The notes under the pieces: generated by a model
Told to the model about the DNA's origin: nothing
Seen by the model: only the letters and a program-made list of their open reading frames with translations
The model's database searches: none
Shown: positions 40,604-53,700 of the stretch, in pieces
Layout of the letters: each line of letters opens with the position of its first letter
Position numbering within the stretch: position 1 is the stretch's first letter
From: Cyanophora paradoxa
Taxonomy: Eukaryota > Glaucocystophyceae > Cyanophorales > Cyanophoraceae
Length of the DNA: 64,000 nucleotides
Reading direction: 5' to 3'
Assembly (NCBI GenBank): GCA_004431415.1
Contig: QPMI01000662.1
Location: 117,747-181,746, forward strand
Program-made: the position numbers and the translations under genes

Positions 40604-43600
40604 CTAGGTGCGCTTGCGGGCGAGGCGGCGGAGGAAGAAGAAGGCGAGGAGGCGGTAGGCGACGACCATGCCCAGCAGGATGAGCAGGCTCACCCCCACG
40701 CTCCGCTCCGACAGCGACATCGACCTGCCCGCCCTCGCGGTCAGGCGCGCTCGATGGGGCCGTGGGGGCCTGGGGCGCACCTGATGACGCTCTCGCCGGT
40801 GATGCAGGCGCCGGGGGCGGGGTCGCAGAAGGTCGCCCCCTCGAACTCGTTGCGGATGAACGACTCGTACGCGTACTTGAAGAACGATAGGTACTCGATC
40901 CAGATGAAGTATTTCGGGATTGACGAGAACGTTATGAAGAAGCCGCCGAAGAGCATCATGATGACGATGAAGATCGGCGCGATCGCCTGCGCGGCGGGGG
41001 AGGTCGGGCCTTGCCTCTGCCCCGGGGCCGGGGGCCGGGGGGGCGGGGGTGGGGCGGACGTTGGCGGCGGCGACGTTGCCGGTGAGGGCCCCGACGGCCG
41101 ACACGTACGAGCTCGCCACCGCCGCGATGAGAATCACTGAGCAATGGTGGAAGGGTCAGTCAACTCGGATCGGAGGGGGTCGAGCGAGAGGGAGGCTCAG
41201 GGGGCGGGGGGCCACCGGTGATGACGAAGAGGATGTAGCGCTCGCCGGCGGGGTTGAGGCCCGTCATCCAGTAGAGGATCGTCCCGAAGATGAAGGGGAA
41301 GATCACCCGCTGCGGCACCTCCGTCAGCGACTTCGCCACTGCGCCCCGTGCCGCCACCGTCAGCAGGGGGACGGAGAGGGAGGGGGGTAGGGGCGGGGCG
41401 CGCTGAAGAAGGTCGAAGGTCGGTACGCCCCCGCCGCCGTCTCCCGGACGAACAGCTCGCGCTCTTGCAGGACTGGAGCGCGCGGTACCCCGGTGAGGGG
41501 AGGGGAGGGGGGGAGGTAGGGGGATAGGGGCGTACAAAGGGTAAGGGAGGCCATAGCCCCGAAGGCCTGGTTGGGGATGACGAAGAAAAGAACCCTGGGG
41601 AAGGGGGATGTGTGTGTGTGTGGGGGGTACAGATCGCGGGGGAGGAGGGTGCGCTGACCCGATGCGGTCGCGGGAGTTGGTGATGGTGTACCCCAATCGG
41701 AGGTAGATCAGGCCGATGAAGACGGAGAGGAAGATCTGGTGGGGGGAGGGGGTACGGTGATCAGGCGGGGCCGAGTGGGGGCGGGGGGGCGGGGGCGGGC
41801 GGACGGCCTGGACGAGCTGGATGGTCGTCGCGAAGGGGTTCCGCACGTCCGCCAGCAGCTGCCCGCGCCCCGCGTGAGATCGAGAGAGGGGCGGGCGGGC
41901 GGGGGTACGGCGCGCCTGCTGGCGGAGGAGGATCCAGAACTCGCGGCCCCAGCTGTTCGCGTACTCCCGGAGCGAGTCGCCCTGCAGCGCCGGCACGTCG
42001 TGGAGGATCGAGAGGGCCCCGCCGGGGCCGGCGCCGCCCGACGTGGAGCCGCCGGGCCCCTGCAGGTCGACCACCGCCGGGCCCGAGGCCCCCGCCAGGT
42101 ACCCCGACGCCGGCGCCGGCGCCCCCGGCTGCTCGCCCCCGCGTCAGTCAGGCCCGCGCGAGACGGGCAAGAGCGGCGAGCAAGCGGGCGGGCCTTGATG
42201 GGCGTCTCCCGGCCGCTCCCGTCGAGCGCGACGTCGACGCGGGCCTGCGGCGGCGGCGGCAGGCTCGGCCGCTTCCCGGGCTGCGCGCGCCAGCGAGCAA
42301 GCCTCGTCAGGCGGGCCGGCGGGGCGGCGGGCACAGGCCGCAGGGCGCGCCTCCCTGCGGTAGAGGAGGTGGGTGTCGGCGAGCTGGGCCCCCACGCTGT
42401 CCTCCGAGATCACGTCGATGAAGAAGTCCGCCGGGTCTGCGCCCGCGCCCCCCGCCCCGTAAGCCGGCGAGCCGGCCGGCGCTGCGGAGGCGGCGGGGCG
42501 AACTGGTGAAGGGGGCGCAGTGGTGCCCGTGGGCGTCGAAGTAGTTCGTGGCCGAGGCAGCGTCCCCGCGTACACCACTGGCCGGCCCCGCCCGGCGCGG
42601 GCCCCGCGTCGGCGCCGGCGGGGCGCCGGGGCTTGGGGGCGGGCGGGGCGGGGCGGACCGCGGCCCTGGGACATGAGGATGAGCTTGTCGAAGAGGGCGA
42701 AGATGTTCGAGCGCGGCTGGTGGATTGTCGTCACCACCGTCCGCCCGTGCTGCCCCGCCAGCCCGCTCAGCGGCGCCGGCGCGGCGGGGCCCGGGCCAGG
42801 CGGACCTTGGCGAGGCGGAGGAGGGTCTGCATGAGCGTCAGCGCCGCCGTCGAGTCCAGCCCGCTCTGCGACGCGGTGCGGGGGCGGCGGGTCAGCCGGG
42901 GCGAGAGCGGCGGAGGCGTGCGGCGGGCGGGGCCACCGTCGGCTCGTCGAGGAACAGGATCATGGGGCTGCAGCGCCGCGCGAGTCAGCGCAGGGCGCGG
43001 CGGCTCGAGTGCCGCGCGCGCGCTCTCTCTGGGTGTGGGCAGCGCGCCTGGTGAGGAGTTCGCAGCCGATGCTGACGCGCTTGCGCTCGCCGCCCGAGAT
43101 GCCGCGCTTCAGCGCGTCCCCGATCCGCGTATCCACAACCTGCGAGCGCCCCGGCGTCAGCCGCGCGCCGGCCAGGCATCCAGCGCAGGCGGCGGGACGG
43201 CGCGCCTTGGTGAGGCCGAGCTCCTGGATGACTGCCATCACCTGCCCGCCGAGCGCTTCAGCAGAGGGAAGGAAACGAGGGAAACGCGCGGCGTGGGCGG
43301 GGGGCGCGCCTTCTTCTCCTTGGCGGTGCGGCCCATCTCCTCGGGGAGCCGCAGCTCCGCCGCGAACCTGCCCCACGCTAAGAAAAGTTGCGGAAGCCTC
43401 AAAGCTTCCTTTCGGCGCACATGAGCGTCTCCTTCACGGTCAGGGTACTCCTCAGCACGTCGTCCTGCGCCGGAAACATTCGATCTGCGCGGAAAGGAGG
43501 CAAAAGGGAACGCGGGGACCTGCAGCACATAGCCAGCGATGCGCTTGAAGTACTTGTCTCGCGGCCGTCCGTTCAAAAGGATCTCGCCCGTCAGCGTTTT

Positions 43601-44013
43601 CGACGTACCGGCGCGGCCCTGCGCGGACCGTGAGGCTCGGCGCGCGCGGACGCGCCGTGGGCGCCACGCACGGCAAGGACGTTCAGAAGGCTCGTCTTTC
43701 CGCCTCCGCTTGGCCCCATGATGGCCAGGAGGTGCCCAGGCTGCACGTCGCCGCTGACCTCCTGCGCGAGCCTGAGCCGGAGTGGGCGCGCCGCGTTCCG
43801 AATAGTAACGCACGCGCAGAATGGGCTTATCCTGCTTCTTCTTCTGGCCCTTGACCTGGGGCCGGCCGGCGGTCAGTTCCGGCGGCAAGAGCGGGCTGGG
43901 TGCCCGCAAACCTTCACAGGTATTGTGTAACTGAGGTTCTCCCACGACAGCGAGCACCCATTCCCGTATCCTCGCATGGTGTCCTTTCCGGTTTTCGCCC
44001 CCAGGTCCTCCAT
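40604..44013 (-). CDS. ABCG (White-type) half-transporter, multi-exon
   Basis: Nucleotide-binding domain first, membrane domain second, as in ABCG proteins. ATG at 44013 gives [12 protein letters not shown], then [10 protein letters not shown]. Walker A is [15 protein letters not shown] (near 43700), followed by [19 protein letters not shown]. The signature is [17 protein letters not shown] (near 43080), Walker B is MILFLDEPT (near 42960), and the H-loop is [20 protein letters not shown]. Membrane parts include [37 protein letters not shown] and the terminal [20 protein letters not shown]. Many short introns intervene; a Pro/Ala-rich linker separates the domains. Substrate (lipid, sterol or drug) cannot be told. 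Confidence 0.87.
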
Positions 44014-45158
44014 CGCAGCGCCTGCAGCCAGCTGCGGGGAGACTCTAGCCACCGCAGAGGCCGTCTTGCCGAACGGCTCGTTGAGATCTGCACCAGCGCA
44101 GGATGCAGAGTTGATATGAGCGAGAGCGAACAACTGTAAAACGAGCGGCGCGCCGCGCACCGCTTTCCGGTGGCAGCGGGCGCCGAACCTCGCCGGTTCT
44201 CAGCTAGGGCGCGGGCGGATGAGTCCAAGCTGCGTTCAGGAGAGTAATTACAATCAGTGAAACAACGGCGCGCCGCACTGGGTCGGTGCTCGGCCGCACG
44301 TGCCCAGCGCTCAGCGCTGTATCCAATGCATGCGCGGGCGGCCGACGAACCTGACGAGGCTACAGCCTACAGGAATGCTTGAACTGATGCTCTCCGACTG
44401 CAGGCTGCAGGCCGCAAGAGCGACGTAATCCTCACGTCGACGGGGGGATGAACTTTCCGCAAGCCCTATACCCGTCGTGGTGACCGTGTTGCAGTCCGGC
44501 GGCGCGGCGCGCGGCCGCGGCCGGTGTTGCGCTGGCCTCGTACGAATTTGGCCTCGTGCTTCGAATTCCAACGTTGACGTCAACGGCGGTCATGCAGGCG
44601 GCAGCTGCGGCGCGGCCGCCGGGCCGCGTACGCGTGGCCATGGCGCTGGCCTCGCACGCGATCGATCGCGAAGTCCCAGGAATTCCGGTGTTTCGGTGCC
44701 GGCGTTGTTTCGAATTCCAACGCGTACCTCAGCGTACGCGTGAGCTGTACATGTATTCTGCCAGCGGCTAAGCTTAAGTAACGCATTTAATTAGCTGAGC
44801 TCAAGCGCTAGCCCGGCCGGCCGCGGGCGCCGGCCCGTCAGGGGCTCGGGACGTCGACAGAGATTTTCGAGAGGCGACTCAGCTGCAGCGAGCCTCGGAG
44901 CGCCGGCGCCCTCGAGCTCGATCGATTTCAGCGCTAGCTCAAGCTCCAGCAAACGCTAGCGCTCATGATCAAGCGTATTAAGTCGATCATGATCAGCTCA
45001 AGCTGGATCAGCCGGGCGACATCAGTGCTTATGATGAAGCCATGATAATGAAAGCTTAAGGAGCCTGCAAGCGAGCTACTGTACATTCTACAAGCTTAGC
45101 TGGGGCTGTAGCTAGCGCTGGAGGGGCGTCCGGCCGCGGCCGCGGTTCGGGCCGCGGG
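44014..45158. other. Intergenic region, no gene seen
   Basis: Contains frequent palindromic hexamers (AAGCTT, GCTAGC, GAGCTC, GAATTC, ATCGATCG) and alternating catgatcatgatca-type runs (44960-45060). Open frames are short and unsupported. The ABCG promoter is presumably in the first few hundred bases. Confidence 0.45.
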
Positions 45159-45769
45159 TCAGGAGCCGCGGTAGGTGGAGTAGCCAAAGGGGCTGACGAG
45201 GAGCGGCACGTGGTAGTGCTCCTCCGGCCGCTCGATCACGAAGTGCACCTGCGCGCCCGGCGGCGCGGCGCCGGCTCCTAAGCTCGAGGCCAGGGCGAGG
45301 CGGGGCGGGGCCGGGCGGACGTGGACGACGGGGTAGAAGCCCTTCTGGCCAGTCGCCGCGAAGTAGCCCGCCGTGTCGAAAACCATCCGGAAGCTCCCTG
45401 CCTGCCCCCGCCGGACGCCGCGTTCAGAGGTCCGGTCAGCCGCGGCCGGCCGGCTGCAGCTGCAGCGCGGCTGCCCGCGATGCAGCGCTGCAGCTGCGAA
45501 GCGCACCTGCAAAGAGTTCGGGGCGAGCAGGTCTGTGATGCGCCCGTTGTCGTCTGTCAGGCCCCGACCCAGCTCTGCGCATGCGCGAGAAGTCGCCGTC
45601 GTCGGCCGGCCGCGCCCGCGGCCGGCCGCAGGGGTCCGCGCGCGTACGACAGCAGATGCGGACCTGCGTAGCTGCCGTCCGCGCGCTGCTGCTCGAGGAC
45701 GATGCGCATTCCCTTGGCCGGTTTGCCCAGCGCCGTGTCCAGACAGTGCGTTGTGATGGGGCTGACCAT
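45159..45769 (-). CDS. 5-Hydroxyisourate hydrolase (transthyretin-like), multi-exon
   Basis: Hydrolyses 5-hydroxyisourate in urate breakdown. The family start MVSPITTHCLDTALGKPAKG is at 45769, with the catalytic His in TTH. Next are MRIVLEQQRADGSYAG, DNGRITDLLAPNSLQ (catalytic Arg), FRMVFDTAGYFAATGQKGFY, and the last exon VHFVIERPEEHYHVPLLVSP then GYSTYRGS, with the active-site His and the diagnostic YRGS end. Three introns separate four exons. A possible upstream exon from ATG 45962 encodes RIGNLANQL, a fit to the peroxisomal PTS2 pattern, but it is in another frame and would need splicing. Urate breakdown is peroxisomal in many eukaryotes. Confidence 0.88.
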
Positions 45770-46417
45770 GCTGCAGTTCGGGCGCTTGGCGGGAGCTTCT
45801 GCGCGCGCGAAGGCCAGCGTATCAGCAAAGAAGCACAAGGCGCCGCCGGCGAGCGAGGCGGCGGCCGCGGAAGCGACGCGCGCGGTGGGCGGGCTCAGGC
45901 ACACCCTGTGGAGCTAGCTGATTCGCGAGGTTGCCGATGCGTCGCTCGGCGGCACGGAGCATTCACGTTTTGACCAGCGACCAGCGAGGGGGAAGGCGCA
46001 GATAGGGGATACGTAAATTTCTGAGCAACGACAACCCAAGAAAGAAGCCACGATGAGGCGTGCGGACACGATCCCCTTGCAGGAGTATGAGCAAGAGTTC
46101 CGTATGGGGTGAGCTGACCGCTAGCCGAGCCCTCCTTCTGTCGAGGGGGTGCAGCTCACGCGCGGGCACCGCAGAAACAGGCCAAGTCACGCAAACAATC
46201 CGCTTATCAGAGAAGCAAAGCCACTAGGGCGTGCACCGGCCCCGGTGGACCGTGCGCCCAGCCTGCCCCGCGCCCGTCTTTTCCGGTCATATGCACAGCT
46301 CGCTGGCTTGTGGCCCGGCCAGCCTTCTGTCTTGCTCTTTTCCGTTAGCTAAGCGCTTTTCCCGGCCCGTCTAACCGCCTGGCTACCGGCGCAGCGATCC
46401 CTGACATTGAGTTCGGA

Positions 46418-47418
46418 ATGCGGACGATGTTCTCGCTGCCGGCGGCGGCGGCCTTCGTCTGGCCCAAGGGGGCGCGTAGCGAGAGGATCGCCGTGACGCC
46501 CAACAACGCGGGCCCCGAGGACCTGCGGCAGAGCCACACGAAGCGGATGGCGGGCCTCGCAAAGCTGGCGGAGACCGGTCCGCAGCGCCCCGCGCCGCGG
46601 GGACCGCCGCGGGGCGATGCCGACGGGGCGGGGCGCGCAGGGGAGAGGCCGCGGACGCGGACGGAGCTGCTGGCGATGCGGCAGGCGCGGGACGCGATCC
46701 ACTTCCCCGACGCGAAGGACCCCGCCTTCGCCTTCGGCGAGATGCGCAAGTGCGGCCCTCGGGTGGCCCCCGCGCGGCACGCCGGCGGCCCCTGACGGGG
46801 CGGGCGGGGGGCAGGGACCTGGCGGACATGAAGGCGGTGATCCAGTGCGTGGACTTCAACACGCAGATGCGGGCGGCGCGGGCGGCGGCGGAGCGGGAGG
46901 CGCGGGAGCGGAACCAGCGGAGCTCGGAGACGCAGACGCCGGCGCGGGCGCCCGTGGCGGCGCCGGACGAGGAGGCGCGGGAGCACGCGCGGGAGCGGCG
47001 GCGCGAGTCGGTGCAGCGGTACGAGGAGCGGGAGCGGCGGGGCGAGGAGGGCGGGCGGCGGGGCGAGCTCGAGCGACAGGGCAGCCGCCTCGCCTCGGCC
47101 CTCATCGAGAAGCCCCTCTACAAGCCCGCCACCCCCGCCGCCTCCCGCCCCGCCTCCGCGGGGCCCCGCTCCCGCCCGGCGACCGCCGCGGCGGCCTCGG
47201 AGGCGGCGCGGCCGCGGGCAGTGACGCCCCAGCGGCGGAACTCGGCGATCAAGCCGGCGGCGCCGTCGGCGGCGGTGGCGGCGGAGGCGCGGCGGCGGGC
47301 GGGGACGGCGGAGCGGGAGGCGCGGGCGGGGGGCGAGGGGGAGCGGCGGAAGAGCGTCTCGGTGCAGGCGACGGGGAGCGTCTGCTCCGAGTGCGGGCAC
47401 CACCGCCACCGCTACTAG
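46418..47418 (+). CDS. Hypothetical protein, basic and Ala/Arg-rich, with a Cys/His tail
   Basis: ATG at 46418 (MRTMFSLPAAAAFVWPKGAR), then VTPNNAGPEDLRQSHTKRMA and RTRTELLAMRQARDAIHFPD. An intron after GEMRK joins to DLADMKAVIQCVDFNTQMRA. The rest is an Ala/Arg/Glu-rich, probably coiled-coil stretch with RRESVQRYEERERRGEE and ASALIEKPLYKPATP, ending SVCSECGHHRHRY. A first intron probably removes the GC-rich stretch at about 46590-46650. The consistent splicing supports a real gene. I do not recognise a family. Confidence 0.6.
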
Positions 47419-47734
47419 CGGGCAGCAGCCCTCTCCCCCTTCCCTTCCCTTCCTTGTCCCATTCCCCGTCCCTTTTGTACGTACGATCCCGATCCTCGAC
47501 CACCATTCCCGCTCCGATCGCCACGCGCCGAAGGTTCCTCGAGCTCGAGGGACCCTACTCTTTCCTCGACCCTACAGCTGACCTCGTTGCTGCCTATGCT
47601 TCAGCCTAAAATAAGAGCTACCTGCTCCTGCACCTGATCTCGTTCCTATCTATCTATCAAGCTCATTTAATGCCACCTGCTGCACTGCACCTTCTATCTC
47701 AAGAGCCAGCCGGCCCTTACAGAAACAATGAAGC
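47419..47734. other. Convergent 3' spacer
   Basis: About 316 bp between two convergent genes. It is pyrimidine-rich just after the stop, then nearer to balanced base composition with CTATCTATCTATC. No gene is seen. Confidence 0.5.
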
Positions 47735-50700
47735 TCAAGGCTCCTCAGGGATGACCGCGAGGCCGGCGGTGGCGGCCGCCGAGGCGCGGGCGGCCGCCAG
47801 CGGGCGCACGGGCGCCGGGGCCGCCGGCATCACCACCCGCAGCGTCTTCTTGCCGCCGCCCTCGCCCCCGCCGGGGCTGGCCCGCACGCCGGCGCCCGTC
47901 GCGGGGTTGCCGGTCAGCCAGCAGGCGGAGCCCTCGCCGCTTGACCGCGGGCTCGGGGCCCCCGCCGCCGCCTCCCCCTCGGTGCTCTTCCGGGCCCGCA
48001 GGTGCCAGGTGGCGACGGGGGCGGCCCCGGCGGCGGCGCCCTCCTCCGCGGGGCGCCCCGCCGCCTTCCTGCGAAGCTTCTTGGCCCACGCGGCCTGCAC
48101 GGCGGCCCCCGCGGCGACGGCGGCCCCCGCGACGTCCTCCTCCCGGCCGGAGACGGGCCCCGCCCGCCTCTCGTCGACGCGCATGAGGCTCTGGTAGTTG
48201 TCGGGGTCGGCGCGGGCGGCGGCGTCGGCGCTGCGGCGCTCCTCGCCGCGAGCGCGCATCTCCTCCGCCGCGAAGCGCGCCGTCTCCGAGGTCCCCTCGC
48301 GGGGTACGAGGAGCCCGAACTCCGGCCCCCGGCACGGGCAGTCTGCGCCCCCGGCCCCGGACCTTCAGCCCGGCCCCCGCGCCGCGACTTGCGAGGGCCG
48401 CCGGGCGCACCGATGAGGCCGTCGCCGTGCGCGAGCATCGTCTCGCCCCCCGCCCCGCCCTCCACCTTCCTCTCCTTCCGCGCCGTCTGCGCCCCGCCCC
48501 GCTCGGAGGGGGTACCAAAATGCGCAAGCGGGGCGCGGGCGAGCCTGGCGGTCGAAGTCGATGAGGGAGCCCGAGGCGTCGCGGGCGGGCACGGTCGGCT
48601 GGTACTTGAACTCGGAGCCCTCCAGCACCCGGTCGGGGTCGGGCCCCGGCTCCGGCCGCGCGATCTGCAGCTCCATCTCCACGAACCTGTACCCCGCGCC
48701 TGAGAGGGTGTACCCCGCGCAGCTCGAACTCGAAAGCGCGTACCCCTTGACGCTGCGGCGGACGGTGGGGTCGTACTTGAGCTCCTGGCCCTCGGCCGGC
48801 TCGGGCTGGGGCAGGTCCTCCCGCCCCATCTGGCGGTCGAGCGGGAGTGCGCCGCCGCGGGAGGCGCGCGGCTCGACGGCCTCCCGCCGGACGTCGTACT
48901 TCAGCTCCTGGCCCTCCTCGAGCTCCCGGGGGGCGAGGGCGCCCCCGTCCCGCGCCGCCGAGCGGCTCAGGTCCGGCACGGAGACGTCCGTGCGGGGCTT
49001 GACCAGCGAGAGCCGCGGCTCGTACTTCAGCTCCTGGCCCTCCTCCGCCTGCGCTCCCTCGCTCAGAAACGCTGGAACGGGGGAGAAAGGACGGCAGGGC
49101 GGGCCTCCGGGGCGGGCAGGTCCTCGCGGCCCAGAGCGGTGCGGAAGGCGGGGGCGCCGGGGGCCCGCGGCAGCACCGCCTCCGGCCGCGGGTCGTACTT
49201 CAGCTCGCTCCCCTCCTCCGCCTTCTTCGCGCCCAGCGGCCTGGCCCGCGCCGCCCCGCGTCGGGATAGGGAAAGAAAGGGGATGGGAGCTGGCGGGGGG
49301 CGCACCCGCCCTCGGCGGGGCGGCCCGTGGCGAGGGCCATGGAGGGCCCCGGGACGTGCCGGGGCACCTCGGGGTCGTACTTCAGCTCGCTCCCCTCCTC
49401 CGCCTGCCGCCCCGAACGCTCGAGGCCAGGGGGGAGGGGGAGAGGGTGGGGAGGGGCGGGGCGCACGGCGGGGGGCGGCTCGGGGCGGCCGGGGAGGCGG
49501 GCGAAGTCGGGGACGGAGGCGTCGGTGCGGGGCTTGACCAGCGAAAGCCGCGGCTCGTACTTGAGCTCCTGGCCCTCCTCCAGGGCCGCCTCCGCCTCGG
49601 GGCGCCCCGCCTGCCGCTCGAACTCGGGGGCGCCCCTCAGCGACGGCAGCGTCTGCGAGTAGCTCGGGCGGTACAGCAGCCCGTCCGGCACCTCCCCGCG
49701 CCCCCGCGCCTCCGCCCGCTCCAGGTCCTGCGCCCCACGCGTCGGGCCGGGGGGGAGGAAGGGCGAGGGGGTACGGGGCGCTCGCCTGGCGGGAGACGCG
49801 GGCGCCGAAGTCGACGGCGGGGAGGGCGGGCTCGACGGCGGCGTATCCCCGCTCGGGGTGGTAGAGGAGGGCGTCGGCACCCTCGCCGGCGGCCTCGAAG
49901 AGCTGCCGCGGGCGCGCGCGGTGCCGCGCCATCAGCGGCGCCGGCATCGCCGGCCGCAGCGCGTCGTCCCGTGGGTCCAGCGGCGTGTCCCTGCTCGCCG
50001 AGGTCAGGGAAGAGGGGCGGGCGGGGAGAAGGGCGCGCGGACTCGTAGAAGGAGGCGCGGGCGAGGCCGGAGGCGGGGCGGGGCAGCTGGCGGGCGAAGT
50101 CGGGGGGCGCCGGGGCCGCCGGCCGCGTCGCCTCGTCGCTCGGCTCCAGAAGCAGGACGTCCCCCTGGGGCGAGGGGCGTGAGGGGGCGCGCCGGGCGGG
50201 GGCACGGCGGGCGTCTGCGGGGACCTCGCGGGCCCGCTGCGGCGGCCGTCGTCGGGCCCGCGCCCCGTGGGCGCCCCTTCGAGTAGTCCACCATCGAGGG
50301 CGGCGCCGGGAGCACGGCCGCCGGGTCAGGGCGGTAGCGGCCGGGCCCCGGCGGCTGCTCCCGCGCCCGCTCCTCCTCCCGCCTCGCCGCCTCCTCGGGG
50401 TCCGGCGGCGCCGCTGCGTCCCGTCCCCAAGTCAGCCGCGGAGGAAGAGTGGCGGAGGAGGGGCGGGCGGGGCGGACAGATGACGGCGGCGGGGGCGCGC
50501 GGCCGGACCAGGTCCTCCTTTGGGTCGTAGTCGGCGTCCGGGGCGGCGGCGAGGGCGCCCGGCAGGCCCGGGCGGGCCGTCTGGCGGGCGAACTCGAGGG
50601 GGCCGGCGGAGCGGCGCGGGGCGACGAGGGCCTCGCCCCGGGCGGGGTCGAGGTCGAGGGCGTCGCCGCCCTCGGACGGGGCCGGCGGGGCGAGGCGGCC

Positions 50701-53700
50701 GGTGTCGGACTGCCGCGCGAGGTCGGGCACCGAGCGGACCGAGGCCTCCACGAGGCGGCGCGAGGGGCGGTACCGGAACCCGTCCACCCCGCTGTCCGCC
50801 TGCGCCGGCGTGAGACGGGCGGCGGGAGCGCAGAGAGGAAGGGGCGCTCGCCTGGGCGGGGAGCTCGTCGCGCTCGGTCTGGCGCTCGAAGGGGACGGGC
50901 CCCGGCGCCCCCGGCCGCACGGCGTCCAGGTTCGGCTCGTACGGCGCGTCCCGGTAGCGTTCGGGCAGCGCGGGCGGCGGGGCGTTGGACGGCTCCGGGG
51001 CGATGAGGGCCGCCGGGGCGGAGGGGCGGACCGCGTCGGCGGCGGCGGCGGCCTCGAGGACGAGCAGGTCGCCCTCGGCGGGGCCGGCGGCGCCCTCCGG
51101 GAAGCGGGCGGAGGCGCGCGCGAAGTCGGCGGCGGGGGCCCGCGGCCGCGCCGCCGCGTCGTCGGGGCGGTAGCGGCCGGGCCCCGGCGGCTGCTCCCGG
51201 GCCCGCTCCCACTCGCGCCGCGCGGCCTCCTCGGGGTCGGGCGGCTCTCCGAAGTCGGGGGCGGGGGCGCGGGCCGGACGAGGGCGTCGGCCTCCTCGAC
51301 GCGGTACACGACGTCGCGCCGCTGCGGCTTCGGCGTCGGGTCGGGCCGCGGCACCTGCCGCGCCATCTCCACCGCCGCCCCGCGCCGCGGCGCCAGCGCC
51401 TCCGCCGCCCGCGCCGCGTCCAGGTCCAGCGCGTCCCCGCCCTCCGGCGCGCCCCGGCCTCCAGCCGCTCCCCGGCCGCCGCCCGCGGCACCGTGTACGC
51501 CGGCCCCGCTGCCTCGACCGCCGAGTACCGCACGTCGAGCGGGGTCTGGGCCTCCTCGGGGGCCGGCGCCGGGTCCCCCCGGGGCAGCATCTTCGCGAAC
51601 TCCACGAGGGGCGTCGAGCCCGGCGGCCGCGGCCGCGCCGCGTCCAGGTTCGGCTCGTACGGCGCGTCCCGGTAGCGCTCCGGGAGCGCGGGCGGCGGGG
51701 CGTTGGACGGCTCCGGGGCGATGAGGGCCGCCGGGACGGAGGGGCGGACAAGGGACAGCGACGGCTACAGCGGGGCGAGGGCGTCAGGCGCGTCGCGGCG
51801 CGGCTTGGCGCGGCGGGCGGCGGGGCGCACGCGAATGGGGATGCGGTCTCCGTCGCGGGGCGGCGGCTTGGGCGGGAGCGAGCCGTCGGCGGGGTAGTCA
51901 AAGCTGCGGGCGGGTGAGGGGGCGCGGGAAGAAGGCGGGGGCGGGCGGGGCACCGCATGGAGGAGCTCCGGCCGAAGCGGGCGGCGGGGGCGTCGGGCTC
52001 GAGCGCCGCCGCCGCCGCCCCCGCCTCGTACGCCCCGGGGCCCAGCGCCGCCTCCTGCGCGGCGGCGGTCGAGGGAGGCCCCCAGGCGCAGGGCGCGGGG
52101 AAAGGGGTAGGCGGCACCTCCTCCTTGGCGCGGGAGGGGAAGCGGACGGAGGAGCGCGCGAGGTCGGGCACGGAGACCGAGGCCGAGGGGCGGACCTGGG
52201 GAGGGTACGGGTTCAAGAGATGAAGAGAAGGGAAGAATGAGAGGGGTACGGGGCGCACGGCGTCGAGGTTGACGTCGTAGAAGAGGCGCGGGGGCTCCCA
52301 GGCCTGGGTCCGTGGGGCCGGCGCCGGCGCGAGCCTCGCGGAGGGCCGCCGCGGCCGCAGCGCCGCGTCCGCCGCCGCCGCGTCCAGCAGCAGCCGGTCC
52401 CCCTCCGCGAACTGCGGCGGGGGGCGTCAGGGGTACGGCGATGGATGATAGGGGAGCGCGGCGCGCCTGCTCGAGGGGGAGGGGGACGGGGAGCGCCGCT
52501 GCGAGGCGCGGACCGAGTCGCCCCGCGCCTGCGCGGCGCCGCCGCCGCCGGGGCGGGCCCCGCCTCCGCCTCCGCCTGCTCCTCCTCCTCCGCCTCCTCC
52601 GGCACGGCCGGGGCGGGGCCGGGGCGCCGGCGGTCGGGGCGCGGGCGCGGCCGCGCTCGCGGGGGCCTCCTCGCGGCGGGGGATGGCGCCGCCGACGACG
52701 CGGCGCTCCGTGAGGGAGTAGCGGACGTCGTAGACGAGCTCGCCGCGGGCCCGGCCCGCGCCCCGCCCGCCCCACCCCCGCCTCCCGCCCCGCGCGCTTC
52801 CCGAAGTCGGGGCGGGGGCGCGGGCCGGACGGCGGCCTCGCTGGCGGCCAGGTCGATGGCGAAGGAGGCGAGGGAGCCGCCCGCCCGCCGCCGCGCCGCC
52901 GAGGCCCGCCGCCGGTCCCGCGCCCGCCGGGCCCCGCGTCGCTGTCCGCCCCGTCCGTCGCCCACCCGGCCCCGCCGCGAAACTCGCCGCCGGCACGCGC
53001 GGGAGGACGGCGCCCACCGCGGGTCGTACTGGCCCGGGCCTGCGCGCGGCTCAGGCGGGGCGAGCGCGGGGGGCGCGAGGGGCGATGGGGCGCGCCTGGC
53101 GTGCCGCGGCGGGCGCGGCGGCGGAGGAAGGCGAGGAAGGCCTTGCGGGCGGCCCCGCGGGCGTCCGCCGCCTCCCGCTCCGACAGCGCCCCGCCGTGCG
53201 GCCCGAAGGCCGTCCCCTGCGGCCGCGGCCGCGTGTACGAGTCCCGGGGTCGTAGGCGCCGGGCCCGGGCGGGGCGGGCGGGCGGGCGGCGAGGGCGAGC
53301 GCTCGAGGTCGATGAACTCGAGGTCCGAGTCGTCGCTGTCGGGCGCGTAGCGGTGCCGCCGCGGCGGCGGCGCCGGCTGCGGCGGCGGCGCGATCACCGC
53401 CGCCGGGTTCCGCGGCCTCACGCCCTCATAGCGCGGCTCGTAGGCCCCCGGGCCGAGCTTCCGCTGGTGCTCCTCCACCCTGAACTGCAGCCGCTCCGCC
53501 GCCGCCGCTGCTGCGGCTGCCGCCGCCGCGCTGAGGCCCTCCGCCAGGGCGAGCGGCGGCACGACGGGCGTGGGGAGCGGCGCGAAGGTCGCCGTGGGCG
53601 GCCGCCGTCGCGTGTAGGCGTCCGCCCGCACCATCGTCGTGTCCACGTCGTCACCCTCTGCTCGCCGCGGGCGCCCCGCGCCCTCCCGCTGCGAAGCCTC

